Shown piece by piece: positions 1-12,284 of a DNA stretch of 64,000 nt. Every line of letters begins with the position of its first letter. Within the stretch, counting starts at the first letter, position 1. The DNA is taken from the NCBI RefSeq assembly GCF_016545825.1, contig NC_052617.1, positions 57,058,472-57,122,471 on the forward strand. Reading direction: 5' to 3'. Under the pieces are notes generated by a model. The model had not been told where the DNA came from, ran no database searches, and was given only the letters and a program-made list of their open reading frames with translations. The stretch is from Eucalyptus grandis. Its lineage: Eukaryota; Streptophyta; Magnoliopsida; Myrtales; Myrtaceae. Made by a program: the position numbers and the translations under genes.

Positions 1-594
1 GACTTTCCCTGAAACATTCAAGATTCCTTCATGGATGATGCAATTGCTAATTAAATGCTAAAAGTTCTTAAATCATAGAAGTGGTGATAGCATCTCCAAG
101 TTATAGTTCGAACTGTATGCCTTTTCCATTGAATACTAATACCAAGTTTCGCAGAATTGCTGATTATCCACGGCATCAATTATGAGGATTAAAAGATGGT
201 CAAACTGTTATATCAGTATTTATCCAAATTACTGACGTCCACAATACGAATAAGGACAATCATATGAAAGTCGCTACCTATGACAGTTCTTTCGTAGGCA
301 GTGTTTTAGTGATTTATATTCGTTCCAAGCAGTAAATTAGCAATCAAATGTAAGAGTGAGTTAACAGAAATTGAGCATGCAAGATCTTAATTAATGGAAT
401 TAGTATGACAAAGGACAAATTCGATATAGAAACATCCAACACGCCCAGCAGGGTGGTGGGATCGATGATTATCCTCGTTAAGTGAGGTAGGCATTCAAGC
501 CCAATCTGAGGACTCATCAGCTAATCGTTTTCAATTTTGATTACTGTCTATGATCACTCGAGCATTATAAGCGAAAAATCGCCAGAGCAATTAC
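1..594 (-). other. Part of RLK-A intron 15
   Basis: This stretch lies downstream of exon 15 of the minus-strand gene RLK-A. It aligns by eye with the same intron of RLK-C near 32160-32765 and of RLK-B near 20944. The next expected exon, the linker between the LRR and malectin parts, would lie just outside the left edge. I see no coding sequence here. Confidence 0.75.
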
Positions 595-3500
595 CTACTG
601 TCAGACTTGTCCAATGTAAAGTTGTTGCCAACCAGATTACTGCAGAATGCATCATTGAAAAAAGATGTGATTGTAAGTCTCCCCACAAGATTGGAATACC
701 TACAGCTCATCCTGTAGCTAGAAAATGACTTCAAGTACTATATAGCATCCCTCAAGAGTAATAAAAGATTGATACAGTGCAAAAGAAGAGTCCTCGCTTG
801 AGATATCTAACTAAAAGTATCAATTATCATTTTTCGAACAACAGAAATACATACAGTTGTAAATCATTGCTGACCCAAGAAGGAAAGCTTCCCATCAAGT
901 TATTGTATGACACATCACTGCAAAAATGGCACAGGAGAGATGTCATTTAGTTAACCAACAGGAAAGCCGTCTGTCAGTATGAAATAGCATGCTGTGATAT
1001 GTCAAACAACAAAAGGTTGACCATACTCTCTGTGTTCCAAGACGCAAAATAGATGACTTTGAAAGAAACTATATTTAGTGCTGAATTAGCTATAAGGGGA
1101 AAGGAGAAAAATCTATTCAAGTAGTTATGTCCTCATTTTGACCTTCAACCTATGACGGAACAAGGAATGTTTTGACTACACATCCTCTTTGCATTCATAC
1201 TCCACAAGTGCCGCTAAAGACTAGTACGTAATTTCGTGTTCTTCTCGATTGATCAGTGACAGTTGTGAGCATCATTATGGTTATCATGCAAAGGAGATCT
1301 TTCAGGTGTTCTTACATGTTAAGAAGGGATGCACTTTTCTGTTCAGGAAGTGCGCCATTCAAACTATTATTTCCAAGAAACCTGAGAAATGAAGCAAAGT
1401 GATTTGCAAAGCACTAACAAAGAGAAAATATTGGAACACATATGATTATCCAGAAGAGGTATATTACAAGTAAGTGAGTGAGCTCAAATTGAAAAGCGAG
1501 TCTGGAATCTGTCCCGTTAACTTGTTGAAGCTTAAGTCCCTGGTCCAATACAGATGCAACATATTGAGTAAATAACATATACATGTTTGAATAAAAAATA
1601 ATGCCTTCGGGAAGATTGAGCAGATTACATGTGAAAAACAACACAATACCCAATAAATATAACATCTTGTCAATTGAAGTCTAGAGAAGAGTCGTGGAGG
1701 CAAATGCTCCTTTGAAGTACTGTACTATGAATGAGGGCACAAGATGGTCTTTAATTAAAATATGATCATCCAAATAATATTAAGTACAAATCATTTAGTA
1801 ACTACTATTATAAACCATTAATGAAGGGTGACTTATTCATCTTTTTCAAATATTGCTTCTGAGTCACTGAATATATATTCACAATGTAAATGGCAACAAC
1901 TCATATCCACGTTGATGATAATGAAAGACAGACACACTTCGGCATATTTTCAATCAATCTCGACCAAAACAATGACTTACAGCTGAGATAAACCCTGGTA
2001 TCCTGAAAAATCTGATGGGAGCGAATCTGAGATATTGTTATTCCTCAGTATCCTGGAAACAATTGGGTAACCCCATTTCACATACGGGCCAAAAGAGGAA
2101 AAGAAAGGAAAAGAAAGTCTGCTACGAGCTCCGGAATCACAATGTCTTACAGAATAGACAGATTCTTCATATTCCTGATGAATTCCAGTGAAGAGCTCAC
2201 ATTAGACACATCACTTATTCTCCTGCGTTATGTACTCAAATCATTGTCAGTTTGTTCAAGGCTGTGGTAAGTTATTTTTTGCAAGCATAGAAACAGAAAG
2301 TACATGGTCCACTCACAAGTCTTTCATAGCAGTTAAATTGGAAAATGTCGAAGGAATTGAACCTTCGAAAGAATTTCCTCGAAGAAACCTATAAACAAAA
2401 CAAATTGAGAAAAAATTGGACAAATTTACCACGTACTGTTTAATGATAACATAATACAGAATTAATGCTTTAGAACTTGTCAAATTTCAATTTCCAGATC
2501 CTAGAAACTGTTGTGAAAGGTAGACATTCATGGTCCTAGGCATGGTTAGAATAAAACAGACATATATATATATATATATTGCCTTACAGCTGTGTAAGCT
2601 GCGACCAATTTCCTATGAATTCTGGTATATTGCCAGTGAAGTTGTTATCCAATGCCCACCTGCAACCGGAAAAAGGTATTTTTGCTGAGAAATCATATCA
2701 CAAATCTTTTCCTGTTAATAGTTTTTTTCTAGTATCAAAGGAGGAATGAAGCTCTTACACTGTTTGAAGATTTTTAAGCTTGGAAAATGTTGACGGAATC
2801 TCACCACTGACTCCAGAACTATCCATGTAACTGCAAGATAGGTGACTTCCATCAGCCAAGGGAATTTTATTAATTTAACGCAACTCAAATAACTCAATAG
2901 TTCCTTCACCAAAAAAAAAAAAAAAATAACTCAATAGTTTGTCCTTTTGAATAGTTGAAAGCAGAAGTGATGCCAAGAGGAGAGGGTGACAGAGTGTCAT
3001 GGAATATTTGCACAACATCGACGAGACTTAAAAAGGTTTACACCCAGAAAGTACACGGCCAAACATTGCAGGAGTCTCTAGTAGTGGAAATGTCAACAAG
3101 AGGATGACAGTGAAAGTGAAATATGAGGTATAAGGATTAGGCTATGTGATGATGGGCAGGATGATAGTAACAACAACACGCTACTGCGAGTCAGAAAGGT
3201 TAAAAGAAACTAATCAATATGAAAGGACAAATGAAAAAATTTACTTAGTCCGTTTGCCACCTATTTCGACAAAACTAGCCTCCACCAAACTCCAATACCT
3301 GCAAATATTTTAAAAGGAAATATCCATGTTTAAGAATGTTAAGCAGGCAGGACTTACAGTTGCTGCAATTTGGACAGATTTCCAAGCTCAGATGGCAGAG
3401 AGCCACTGAAGTAATTGTTGCCAAAGTTCCTACAACATTAAACAAGTCGTCAGATCCACTCTTTCTTTTATATCTTTTTGCAAGGCAATTTTCATTGAAA

Positions 3501-6500
3501 ATTAGTCTGAACATCCAATGGACCTAATGCAGTCGAATCCTTCTGCTTGACATTACAAATCCTGTTCTGGAACTGTTACTTACAATGACAATAGCTCTGT
3601 AAGTTGCCCAAGTTGCAGTGGGAGCTCCCCTGATAATGCATTGATGCCCAGACTCCTGAAGTAAATCAGCAGAGTAAGCATCAGGAAAGAAAGAAAACTA
3701 CTAAAAAAAGGAGCAGAGAACTCGTATAAATTTTGAAACTAGAATTGAGTTGTGCTCACAGATACTGCATGCGAGTTAGGTTGCCAATGGATGGAGATAA
3801 GGAACCACTCAAGAGATTTTGGTACAAGTACCTGTATAAAGTACATAATACAATCAGAACAATGGAAACCTACGTAAGATTTTGAAACCTTGGTGAGTAA
3901 AATCAATATGGAGCTTCAGCAAATGAGAGCATGTGAGATTGCGTGGACAAGCTCGAACTGAGTGTTGCTTAATTATAAGGCATGACACGTGGCACACCAT
4001 GAAAACTCCAGTGAAATGAGAAACTACTGGAAAAGAAGGAAGAAGTGGAACGGGACTAATACATACAGATTGAAGAGGTAAGTCAAGTTCCACAACTCAT
4101 CAGGGATAGGACCGTCAACGTTCATTCGAAAAACCTTGCTGCAACCAAAGAAAAACCACCCGGTCATGAGAAGAGATGTACCTATGGTGGGTGAGATAGT
4201 GTCGATACGTACAGCTGTGTAATGTGGCAAGTAGTGGAATTGCTGAAGGAGCAGTCGCATTTGATGAAAGGGTTGTAATCATAATTGTAGAAGGAAACAG
4301 CGTTGTTGATCGCGGCTCCGCTGCATGGCTCTCCACTTATGTTCCATTTTGGCGTCTGTGAAGTGAGTCCCCATGTTGACCATATCGAGTTCAGAATCGC
4401 CACTACATTCACATAACCATCATCGACTCACACGTGTTCAGCTTCATGCTCAAACTAAATGCATTGGTATATGATTCATACCTTAAGTAAATGGAGAATG
4501 ATTTAGACAATTAAGTGCAAGTAATAATACAGGTTTTCACATGCTGTCCATCCAGTTGAATTGTACAAGCGGGGACAGCCGCTCATATGGAAAAGCGTCT
4601 TTACAATTCCCAGACATGATTTTAATGGAATCGATTTTGCGTTTTTGATTATACAACAAGCCGTCAAATGAAAGTGAAGGTGAAAGTGGGACCGCAGGCG
4701 TCCTTGCGATCCCATTTTTCAGAAAAATGATTTATTTTATTTTATTTGGTGATACGTGACCAAAAACATTTTATGATGTTTGGATCTCATTTGCAAATGA
4801 TCTTAATCTCAAGCAAAAATAAATCTTATTTAAATATTTTTTAATTTTTTAATTTTCTTTTTTTTTTTCTTTCACTTTACTTCTTCCTCCTTTGCCGGTC
4901 GTCGAGCTCCGCCGTTAGCCTCAACAAGCCACCGGCACCGTCGTTGAGGCCTGACAAGGATCAACTTGGCTAGCCTTGGGGTTGAGGCCAATCCTAGCCA
5001 ACCTGCGCTTGTGGCTGATCGATGAGGCCCAACAACTAGCAAAGGAGGAAGAAGGAAAGGAAAATGAAAAAGAACGAGAGAAAAATATTTAAAAATCAAA
5101 TTTAATAGAAAAAAATATTTATAAATTCAAGAAGAGCAATTCCTCAAAATGTTTTTACTTTGTGAGATTTAGGAACTCATTTTCCTTATTTTATGCATTT
5201 GTATTTTCCTTGATCGAAAAGTGTTTTCCATTAATTAATCATTTTTTATAAGCCAAATAGGTGAAAGTTCGGAAAAACAATTCCGGGAAAAAACATTCCC
5301 TGAAACAAACACACCCTTAGTACTAGTTATTATAGAAAACAAAATAAAAAAGAGATTTTGTAGATGCATAAATTAAATGAATTACATTCGGTATCTTTTT
5401 CCAATTCATTTTGGGGTTATGTCCATCATTTAAAAATGGCATTTCATGAATATTTTATTGCTTAATAATATCATGTTGTGAATTGAAATATATATATAAA
5501 AAAATTTCCAGTTCATTGCCTCGTTGCTTGCTTAAGAGACCACAACTCTTTTAGCTCTTCCAACGGTCCATCTCTTTCAACCAAAAAAAAAGGTCGATCT
5601 CTTACAATTTAAATTGTGTCGCCAAATCACTACCGCATTAAATTAAATAAATAATACATTTACACCAACATGACTACTGTTTAGCCAGCGATGAGAAGAA
5701 CACTCAAGCCGTGGTTTCTTGTAAGCATTTTTTTTTCCAAATTTATAATTTAATAGATCCTTTTAATAAGTTTTATTTAGTAATAACTAATCGTACAGGT
5801 GATCAGCCATACTTAGGTATTTAATATCATTCAGAAGTATTTCTTTCTTTATTTTTTTAATATATGAAGGCTGCGTTTGGAAACTGCATTCCCAAGGATC
5901 TTTAGGGGGCTAAAGGCTTTTAGGTCAAGGAAAGAGTGTTTGGGAAGACTTTTTCTACTTGCCTTGGAAAAGGCAAGCCTTCCCAGAGCTGAAAGCCCAA
6001 GGCAGCCCTGCCTTGGGCATCTTGGGCTTTCAGCCTTCTCGGAAGGCTGATGGAGAGTAAGACAAAAAAAAAATTCCATAAATGTCCTCGTTAACATTTC
6101 GTTTTTCCGGTTTTGTCCTCGTAACTATTCACCTTCTTCTTCGTTGGAGGTTGGCCGGCGAAGTTGTGCCGAGCTGTGAGGGGCCGGCGACGAGCTGGAC
6201 AGAGACGGCAAGAGGCCGGTGTGTCACGGCGACCGTCGGCGGCCAGTCGCGTGACCTCGGCGACCCCCTGCGAGTCGCGTCACCGCGACCGCTGCAACCC
6301 TCGGCAACCACCCAAATCTAGGTCGCAGTAGACCGTCGCAACCTCGGCGACGCTACGACGCCCGGCAGATCTGGGTCACCAAAGGTCTCCGCGACCCGAG
6401 ATCGGGGCCGCGCGACCTCCGACGACCCAAATCGTGTGCGAGATCCAGGTCCCCGGAGGTCGCCGCGACCCAGATGCAGGCCGCGCGACCTCCGGCGACC

Positions 6501-7407
6501 CAGATCGAGCAATCATGATCGCGCGATTTGGTTGCAACGATCTCGGTCGCGATCGGGGTCGCCGCAACTAGATCAGCGGCCCCAAGCGACCTCCGCACGG
6601 AGGTCGCGGCGCGGACAATCTGGGTCGTTGCGACCCTCGCCGGAAGGTCGTGCGACCCACCGCGCTGCGACCTCCGTGCGGAGGTCGCCGGGGCCGCTCG
6701 ATCTAGTTGCGGCGACCCTCGCTGACCGCCTGCCTCTCGCCGGACCGCTTGCTCACTTAGGACCGCCTGCCGCCGGCGGTAATCAGCCAATTCTCTTTTT
6801 TTTTTTTTTTTTTTTTTAATGACAAAAGTCTTTTATGCAGTTAATTTATCCAAACACTATTTTGCTCAAACATACTTTATAATGTACTTTTACAAATACG
6901 ATTTACCAAACACAATTTGTATTTCCAAAAATCCCTTCAACTCAAAGGCCTTTACAATTTTTTCAAGGACTTTCCCCAAAAATCTTCCCAAACGCACTCG
7001 AAGAACCCCACTTTTGGGGATTTGCTTTATGCCAGCAAATCCCACCGAGGACTAAGCAAGAATTTTCAAGCAAAATGGGGCAAACTACCGAGTTGCCTTG
7101 GTGAAGTAAGAGGACGCCGTCCTTCATGGAAGGATAACGGTGCCGTCACCTAATCTCGGTAATCATACTTTAGCAGGAAGGAGATGATTTTCCATCATCA
7201 GGAAGGATGCTCACGATCTTACGCACTCTTTAAGAACAGCAAACTCGTTAAACACACACGAACACGCGGAGAGAAAAGAGGGAAGAGAGTTTGTGTTGTA
7301 CCTTCAGAAGGGTCGGTCGTAGCATTCTGGCTCTGAGCACGAGCGACGTCTGCAAGTAGTATGCAAGCTGCTACATGCAAGGCAACGATCACCCTCGAAT
7401 TTGCCAT
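595..7407 (-). CDS. RLK-A: LRR-malectin receptor-like kinase, 5' part only
   Basis: This is the first 15 exons of an LRR-VIII-2 receptor-like Ser/Thr kinase resembling Arabidopsis At1g56140. Exons read on the minus strand are 7302-7407, 4213-4426, 4067-4138, 3760-3831, 3584-3655, 3358-3429, 2759-2830, 2588-2659, 2317-2388, 2151-2222, 1981-2052, 1468-1539, 1316-1381, 855-917 and 595-639. All have GT..AG borders and compatible phases. They total 1214 nt with no stop seen. Exon 1 encodes a signal peptide ending ARA|Q. Exon 2 encodes the cysteine-containing cap ([12 protein letters not shown]) and exons 3-12 the LRRs, for example [13 protein letters not shown]. The malectin and kinase exons are beyond the window. 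Intron 1 holds two transposons and the promoter holds a solo LTR. Of the three copies this is the only one without a visible lesion. Confidence 0.85.
4711..5316. mobile_element. Tourist-like MITE, left end deleted (RLK-A intron 1)
   Basis: This is the counterpart of the complete element at 37561-38198. The right end (acaaacacaccc followed by tta) and the GC-rich inner hairpin are present. The left terminal repeat is missing, because the sequence jumps from gatccca, shared with RLK-C at about 36803-36809, straight into the element interior. About 0.8 kb present in RLK-C has therefore been lost here. No coding capacity was seen. Confidence 0.7.
5870..6999. mobile_element. Non-autonomous TIR element with GC-rich core, RLK-A intron 1
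   Basis: The ends form an imperfect inverted repeat, gctgcgtttgg at the left against gagtgcgtttggg read from the right. Direct copies of GAAG flank it at 5866-5869 and 7000-7003. RLK-C at about 38715-38730 reads straight through (atatataaagaacccc), so it is the empty site. The core at 6130-6780 is strongly GC-rich and full of CGACC/GGTCG-type short repeats, followed by a long T run. No transposase reading frame was recognised. The superfamily is unclear. The TGCGTTTGG end resembles hAT and Harbinger MITEs, but a 3-4 bp target duplication argues against hAT. Confidence 0.75.
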
Positions 7408-7413
7408 TGTTCA

Positions 7414-7416
<3 letters not shown>

Positions 7417-7448
<32 letters not shown>
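7417..7448 (-). repeat. (CT)16 leader microsatellite of RLK-A
   Basis: A perfect (AG)n run on the plus strand lies about 10 bp upstream of the start codon, so it reads (CT)n in the transcript sense. Similar runs sit at the same place in RLK-B (27045-27064) and RLK-C (39139-39163). CT-rich leaders are common near plant start sites, and the conservation fixes the 5' end of all three genes. Confidence 0.85.
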
Positions 7449-7450
<2 letters not shown>

Positions 7451-7512
7451 TCAGAGCTGGAGAGCCATTATGTCAAGTCTGACCAACCGCACTCCCAGAT
7501 ATATGTATATAT

Positions 7513-7959
7513 TGTAAGAGTTTTGTAAACTAAATTAATTAATATTATAATTTACTGTTTTTACGGTTACTGTAAAACATGATTGGTCTAAAGTGAGATA
7601 AAATGTTTTTTAATTAGTCTAATATGGGCTGGTTAGTGTGGGCTGAGTTGAGCCTGACCCGTAATGAGGGGGACTGGCTGGAAACCCTATAAATAATGTT
7701 CAAGTCTCTCCTTTAATCCTAATTCTCACATGTATCCTTAAGGGTGTTTACCTAACGCTACACGTGAGGGGGGGCCGCCTCATTGAGCCAGTGATACGCA
7801 GGGTAATAGAGGAAAATGACTTGCGCGTGGAACATTGTGTTTCCGCTTCTGCTTCAAGAATAATGGATCCCAAAACAAGTGCTTTAATCTTTCTACTCAA
7901 TTATGCATGTTCTTATTCTAGTTATGAAGATCTTGGGATTACGCAATTTGCGTCCAACA
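7513..7959 (+). mobile_element. Solo LTR in the RLK-A promoter
   Basis: The segment begins TGTAAG, ends CCAACA and is flanked by the 5-bp direct repeat TATAT (7508-7512 and 7960-7964). RLK-C reads through the same spot without it (atatatgtatatatatgcg near 39212-39232). It contains a TATA-like CTATAAATA at about 7688. No internal retrotransposon region is present, so it is a solo LTR left by recombination between two LTRs. It lies about 105 bp upstream of the RLK-A start codon. Orientation is set from the TATA-like box. A Copia origin is possible but not shown. Confidence 0.85.
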
Positions 7960-8490
7960 TATATATGTGTAGATATAGTTTGATGAGAAAGCCAAGTGGC
8001 GTCTGAGATAGAGATCAGAAATGCTCCCCTTACCTTCACTAATTTCTCCGTGCCGTACAAATGTTTGAAATCAGCCTTCGAAAATTCTGGTCGATAACCG
8101 TGGATGAGAAATTGGCTAAGCTATATCTGGGTCAAATGTCTCATGCTCGTTTTACACTTCAAAGACACTTCACCGTTAGAAGAGTGGAATTTTTGTTACC
8201 ACTAAAGAAAAACGATTAGTTCTTTTTGCCTGCCGGGCATAGCTGCTAGTCTAATTAAGAAGAGATCGAGTACCCATTTGAAAACATCCACGAAAGGTTG
8301 TGGAATTACATAGTAGGTCCTCAACACATATTTTGGGATCACCATTTGGAAACACTGATAAACTCAATTTACGCAATTTAGTTGCTAGTTATGCATTTTT
8401 ATTTTGGCGAAAAGTCACTTTCCTGCACAAAAAGTATTGCAACTTGCAAGCCGACGGCTTATGGAAGTCAATATCGCGTGAAAAAGTATA

Positions 8491-9106
8491 AAAAAGTCTT
8501 AAACTTATTTTACTTGTGCAACTTGAGTCCTAAGCTTATTAACAATTTACAAATGTAGTACATCTGGCTATAGTTGAAAATCACTAACATAGACACTGAT
8601 TATTCTATATGGCATGATTAGTGCTAGTTTGAACATTTTAAAAAAAAATTATTACTTTTTTTCTCTCTTCTTTTCATTTTTATAGTTCTTTCCTTTTTTT
8701 TTTTTTTCCTAAATTGTGGGCCAGGAGAGGTATGGGCGAGGGCCCAACGCCCTTGTCGGACTTGCTTGGATCTAGATAAGGGCCATGACGCCCTCAACCA
8801 AACTCCCTGACACTCACTTGTGGTTGACGATGGTCAACGGACGACTTCGCCGGCCAGAGTTGTAAAAGAGAAAAAAACAATGAAAAGAAAAGAAAAAAAA
8901 TAATAACAAAAACTCAAAAAAAAAAATTAAAATCTCTATCAGTGTTGATTGCGCCATGTAGGATAACTAATATTCACGTCAACAATTTTTGATCAAAATT
9001 AACCGAATGGTAGATTGGCAAATTATGAAAATGTTTAAATTTTAATTAATATAATTAAAATGTTTATAATTGAATAAGTACAAGTACAATTATATTTAAG
9101 ACTTTT
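8491..9106. mobile_element. TIR element (MITE-like) in the duplicated upstream block
   Basis: The ends are inverted copies of aaaaagtcttaaa, followed by further matching sequence with acttgt and the phrase for aataagtttaggac. The centre is GC-rich and flanked by pyrimidine and purine tracts that can pair. A second copy is at 41125-41764. No coding capacity was found. The target duplication could not be defined because the flanks are A/T runs. Confidence 0.65.
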
Positions 9107-9820
9107 TTTTTATTACTTTTTCAAATGTCATGTGTGGTGTTTAAAGTCTCGTCCTTTGTGATGACAGGGAACTGTTTCGTTTTGTCAAAATGCATTGAAT
9201 GGTTTGATAGAGGCGCGTGATGAGACATGGGGGAAAGAGCCAAAGAGAAAAGATTCCGCATATGCTAAGATCAACATGGACGTCTAGAGTTGACAGGTTC
9301 ATCCAATTTGTTGTGGCACCTCCACATCCACTTTATTTTGAATTAGATGTGAACGGGCTAAAGATTTTTGTGAATCTAGAATGGGAAATTAGAGGAAGAA
9401 AATAAAGGTCGATGTGAGGAAAGACCAATGATGGGAACTTTCATAAATGTCATGACATAATTTAAGTAGAAAAGAACCCCTTGAATTTTCTCTCATGGAT
9501 ATAGTATTGCGTCTCTCGCCTTTTTTTTTTTTTTTTTTTTTTTAAAAAAAAATTATTACCTTGACAAATAATTATATAGCCAATATATATTTTTCACAAT
9601 TTGTTAGTTTCCATCTCATTTTGAGATGACAACTTCTTTTTATTTATATGCACAGACAAGATTTTAATTGAGGTCGAAGAAAACTTAGATTCATGATTGG
9701 AATAGGGATGAAGGAGAAAATATCAACCTGTACGGACCGTTACTTCCACTTCAACATGGAATTTTCACAATTTGGTACATTGTACAAGTCCCAGCATGAA
9801 AAAGTGGGATATCAAAAATA

Positions 9821-9960
9821 GCGATCCCCACGTCAGCGCATTTACTCTTGGAAAGAGATGGTCGTCGTTTATAGCGACCTTCACGTCAACGCATTCACTC
9901 TTGGAAAGAGATGGCTGTCGTTTATAGCGACCTCCACGTCAACGCATTCACTGTTGGAAT
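9821..9960. repeat. 53-bp tandem repeat, upstream of RLK-A
   Basis: Units starting gcgacctccacgtcaacgc recur at 9821, 9874 and 9927, giving an exact 53-bp period. Each unit carries cttggaaagagatgg and tgtcgtttatagc. A further partial piece is near 10155-10195. The matching block upstream of RLK-C has its own version at 42467-42650. Confidence 0.85.
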
Positions 9961-10554
9961 AGCCATTTTTCCTAAGTTGTTAGCCCTATCCAAAATGAGA
10001 TGACAACCTTTTATTTATATCAGACAAGATTTTAATTGAGGTCGAAGAAAACCTAGATTCATGATTGGAATAGGGATCCATAATTCAATCTCGATACAAC
10101 GTCCAATTTTCATTGTAAAGTCCCGGCCTGATGGCAAGTGGGATATAAAAAATAGCGATTGCTTGGAAAGAGATGGTCGTCGTTTATAGCGAGAATCCGA
10201 AAGAGATCTTTTTCCCATTTCTATATATATTTTTTGTGTTAATCCAAAATGAGATGACAACTTCTTTTTATTTATATGACCGACTGTCGTCTTCTGATTG
10301 GAATCGGACCGTTACTTGCACTTCAACATGGAATTTTCACAATTTGCCACGTACATTGTACAAGACCATGAACTCCGTGGGTGAAGTAAAAATGAAAGGT
10401 CCAAACAATATGAAAAGAGATGGCCGTCGTTGTGGGTGGCGTTGGTCAGACATGTCAGCCTTCTCCCTTTTCTTTCCTCGATACACGTCCTTCCAAAGCC
10501 TGATGGCAGCTTCAAAAGAATCCAGACAATTTTACCAAACCGAATGTGGATGGA

Positions 10555-10815
10555 TTGATTGATTCGTCATTACCAGGTGGGGTCCAAGTTTATAAGGGAG
10601 CTGTCAGCTTTTCAGTTCAATCGTGTTTCAAACAAGACTCAGTGTAATAAAGGTCTCGATCCACTGTTTTGGTTACAAGATTTTTTTGATTCGTCATTAT
10701 TCAGGTGGGGTCCGAGCTTTTTGAGGGTGCTGCGCACCAAATTCAATCGTGATCAAACAGCATGACTCAGTCATAGTAAAGGTTTCGATCCACTGTTTGT
10801 GGTAACAAGTTTATT
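10555..10815. repeat. Two-copy ~128-bp tandem duplication
   Basis: The phrase gattcgtcatta..ccaggtggggtcc occurs near 10560 and again near 10689. In both copies it is followed by caatcgtg, a phrase with ctcagt, taaaggt.tcgatccactgttt and ggtaacaag-type sequence. The two copies have diverged by small indels. No function is apparent. Confidence 0.75.
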
Positions 10816-11120
10816 GATCATTGATCATTTTGCTATGCGAGAAGGAGGAAGTCCTCTCTGTTTTTCTTTTATATCCGTTGAGTTAGTGAAACGCAGATGT
10901 GTTGCTCCAGAGCTATGCCATGACCAAACGATGAGCACTGCCTATAATAAAAATTCAGCAGGAAAATATTTTCTTAGAAGAAATAAACAAATGAAATAGT
11001 ATGTCTAATGGGTAGTGGCATCTGTTTTAGGTTTGAATTATTTCTGAAGTTCACATGTTTCGGTTGTCAGCGCAACTATGTGTGATAATAATGGGAGATA
11101 TAAAGAAATGAGAATGAGAA

Positions 11121-12284
11121 TAAAAGAAAGCAAAGCTTAATTGCTCTGTGGACGGAGTCTCCACCTTAACAGTCCAGCTATCAACCTGTTTGCGTCATCA
11201 AAGGAATCTCTAATTGCATCTACCTAGTTAATTTAATTTAATGTAATTGCAGTTTTGTGCCTGTGAGGCTCATCCTCTAAACCATAACTAAATCAAACTA
11301 AGCGATTCGCTAATTATGACCTAAACATTTTGAAAGAGTATCCATCCAATTAGACAGATGATTAGTTACACTGGCCGAGTTTCTGAGCTTCCTCTCTCAG
11401 TGACAGGAATAATCTTGCAAGTTTAAAGAAATAGTGCAGAATGTCTAGCATGGCCAAACGCAAATAAAACCAACCCACGAATCAGAACTTATGCCCTCAC
11501 GTATCTTCTGCTTGACCGTCTGTTGTAATCTACCTACTAGAAACCAGGTTTAGGAGGTCTTAAACATCCTGTGCTATGTCCTGTAGGGCTAGTCTAATTG
11601 AAGCTAATTTGCATAACGAGAGTAAAAATAGCAAGTTTTTGGCAGGGAAAGAACAGTTATTAGTGAGTTTTCCAAGGCCCAGACTCAGTAGTCCATTAGA
11701 GAAAGTCCTTAAGCAAACAGTTGTTTGGGTTTTCCCACCATAATACAGCCCGCAATTGCGTCAGTCCTAGAGTAACTCTGTTGCCAATAATATCTGTGAA
11801 TGGGCCATTCTGTTTAGATGTATTGCTGTGGTATGCACTCAGACCTGGCCTGAATCTGCAATTCAAGCTCTTTGGTTTCTCTCTTCTAGTACAGTTAAAG
11901 TTGCTTTCAGACGAAAAAGTGAAACCCCATGAGAAGTTAAATTAAGTTCAAGAGGCCAACTGCTGCACATCTAATTCAGTTTAAGATGCCAACTGCTGCA
12001 CTTGTAGGCTTGTAGCTGAGACAGGAGAGAACGATACTGGCTTGACAAAAGCCAATATTACAAAATATTAATTTATTTCCTGAGGTGATTTTTGGCATAC
12101 TAAATATAAATTTAAAAAGGAATAGGAACTGACCACCACTAACATGAGCAAGCTGAAGGTTAAGAGCTCCATTGTCATGTGTTCTATGGTTGGAAGGTTT
12201 TCAAAAAAGTGACATTCATAAATTTTAAAATTCTCAACTGGCAGGCTTCAGACAGATTAGCACTTTACACTTTCACTGCGATCA
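11121..12284. other. Intergenic, no recognised feature
   Basis: The sequence is moderately AT-rich. Open frames are short and I recognise no domain in them. It lies between the duplicated upstream block of RLK-A and an aminotransferase fragment, and may hold decayed gene sequence that cannot be resolved by eye. Confidence 0.5.

Larger units (their letters stand above)
7965..11120. repeat. Upstream block duplicated at 40642-43060
   Basis: Long stretches are nearly identical to 40642-43060, for example the segments starting at 8001 and 40636, 9217 and 41871, and 11085 and 43015. Both blocks lie directly upstream of RLK-A and RLK-C respectively, so they were copied together with those genes. 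RLK-B has only a short diverged remnant upstream (27110-27240). The block contains an inverted-repeat element and short tandem repeats, listed separately. No convincing gene was seen in it. Confidence 0.85.

Noticed and set aside
6129..6790. Several long overlapping open frames on both strands, Arg/Pro/Ala/Ser-rich
   Set aside because: They arise from the GC-rich simple-repeat core of a transposon. Frames are open on both strands at once and no domain is visible.
7764..8006. 80-codon plus-strand frame
   Set aside because: It lies mostly inside the solo LTR and crosses its right border. No homology was recognised.
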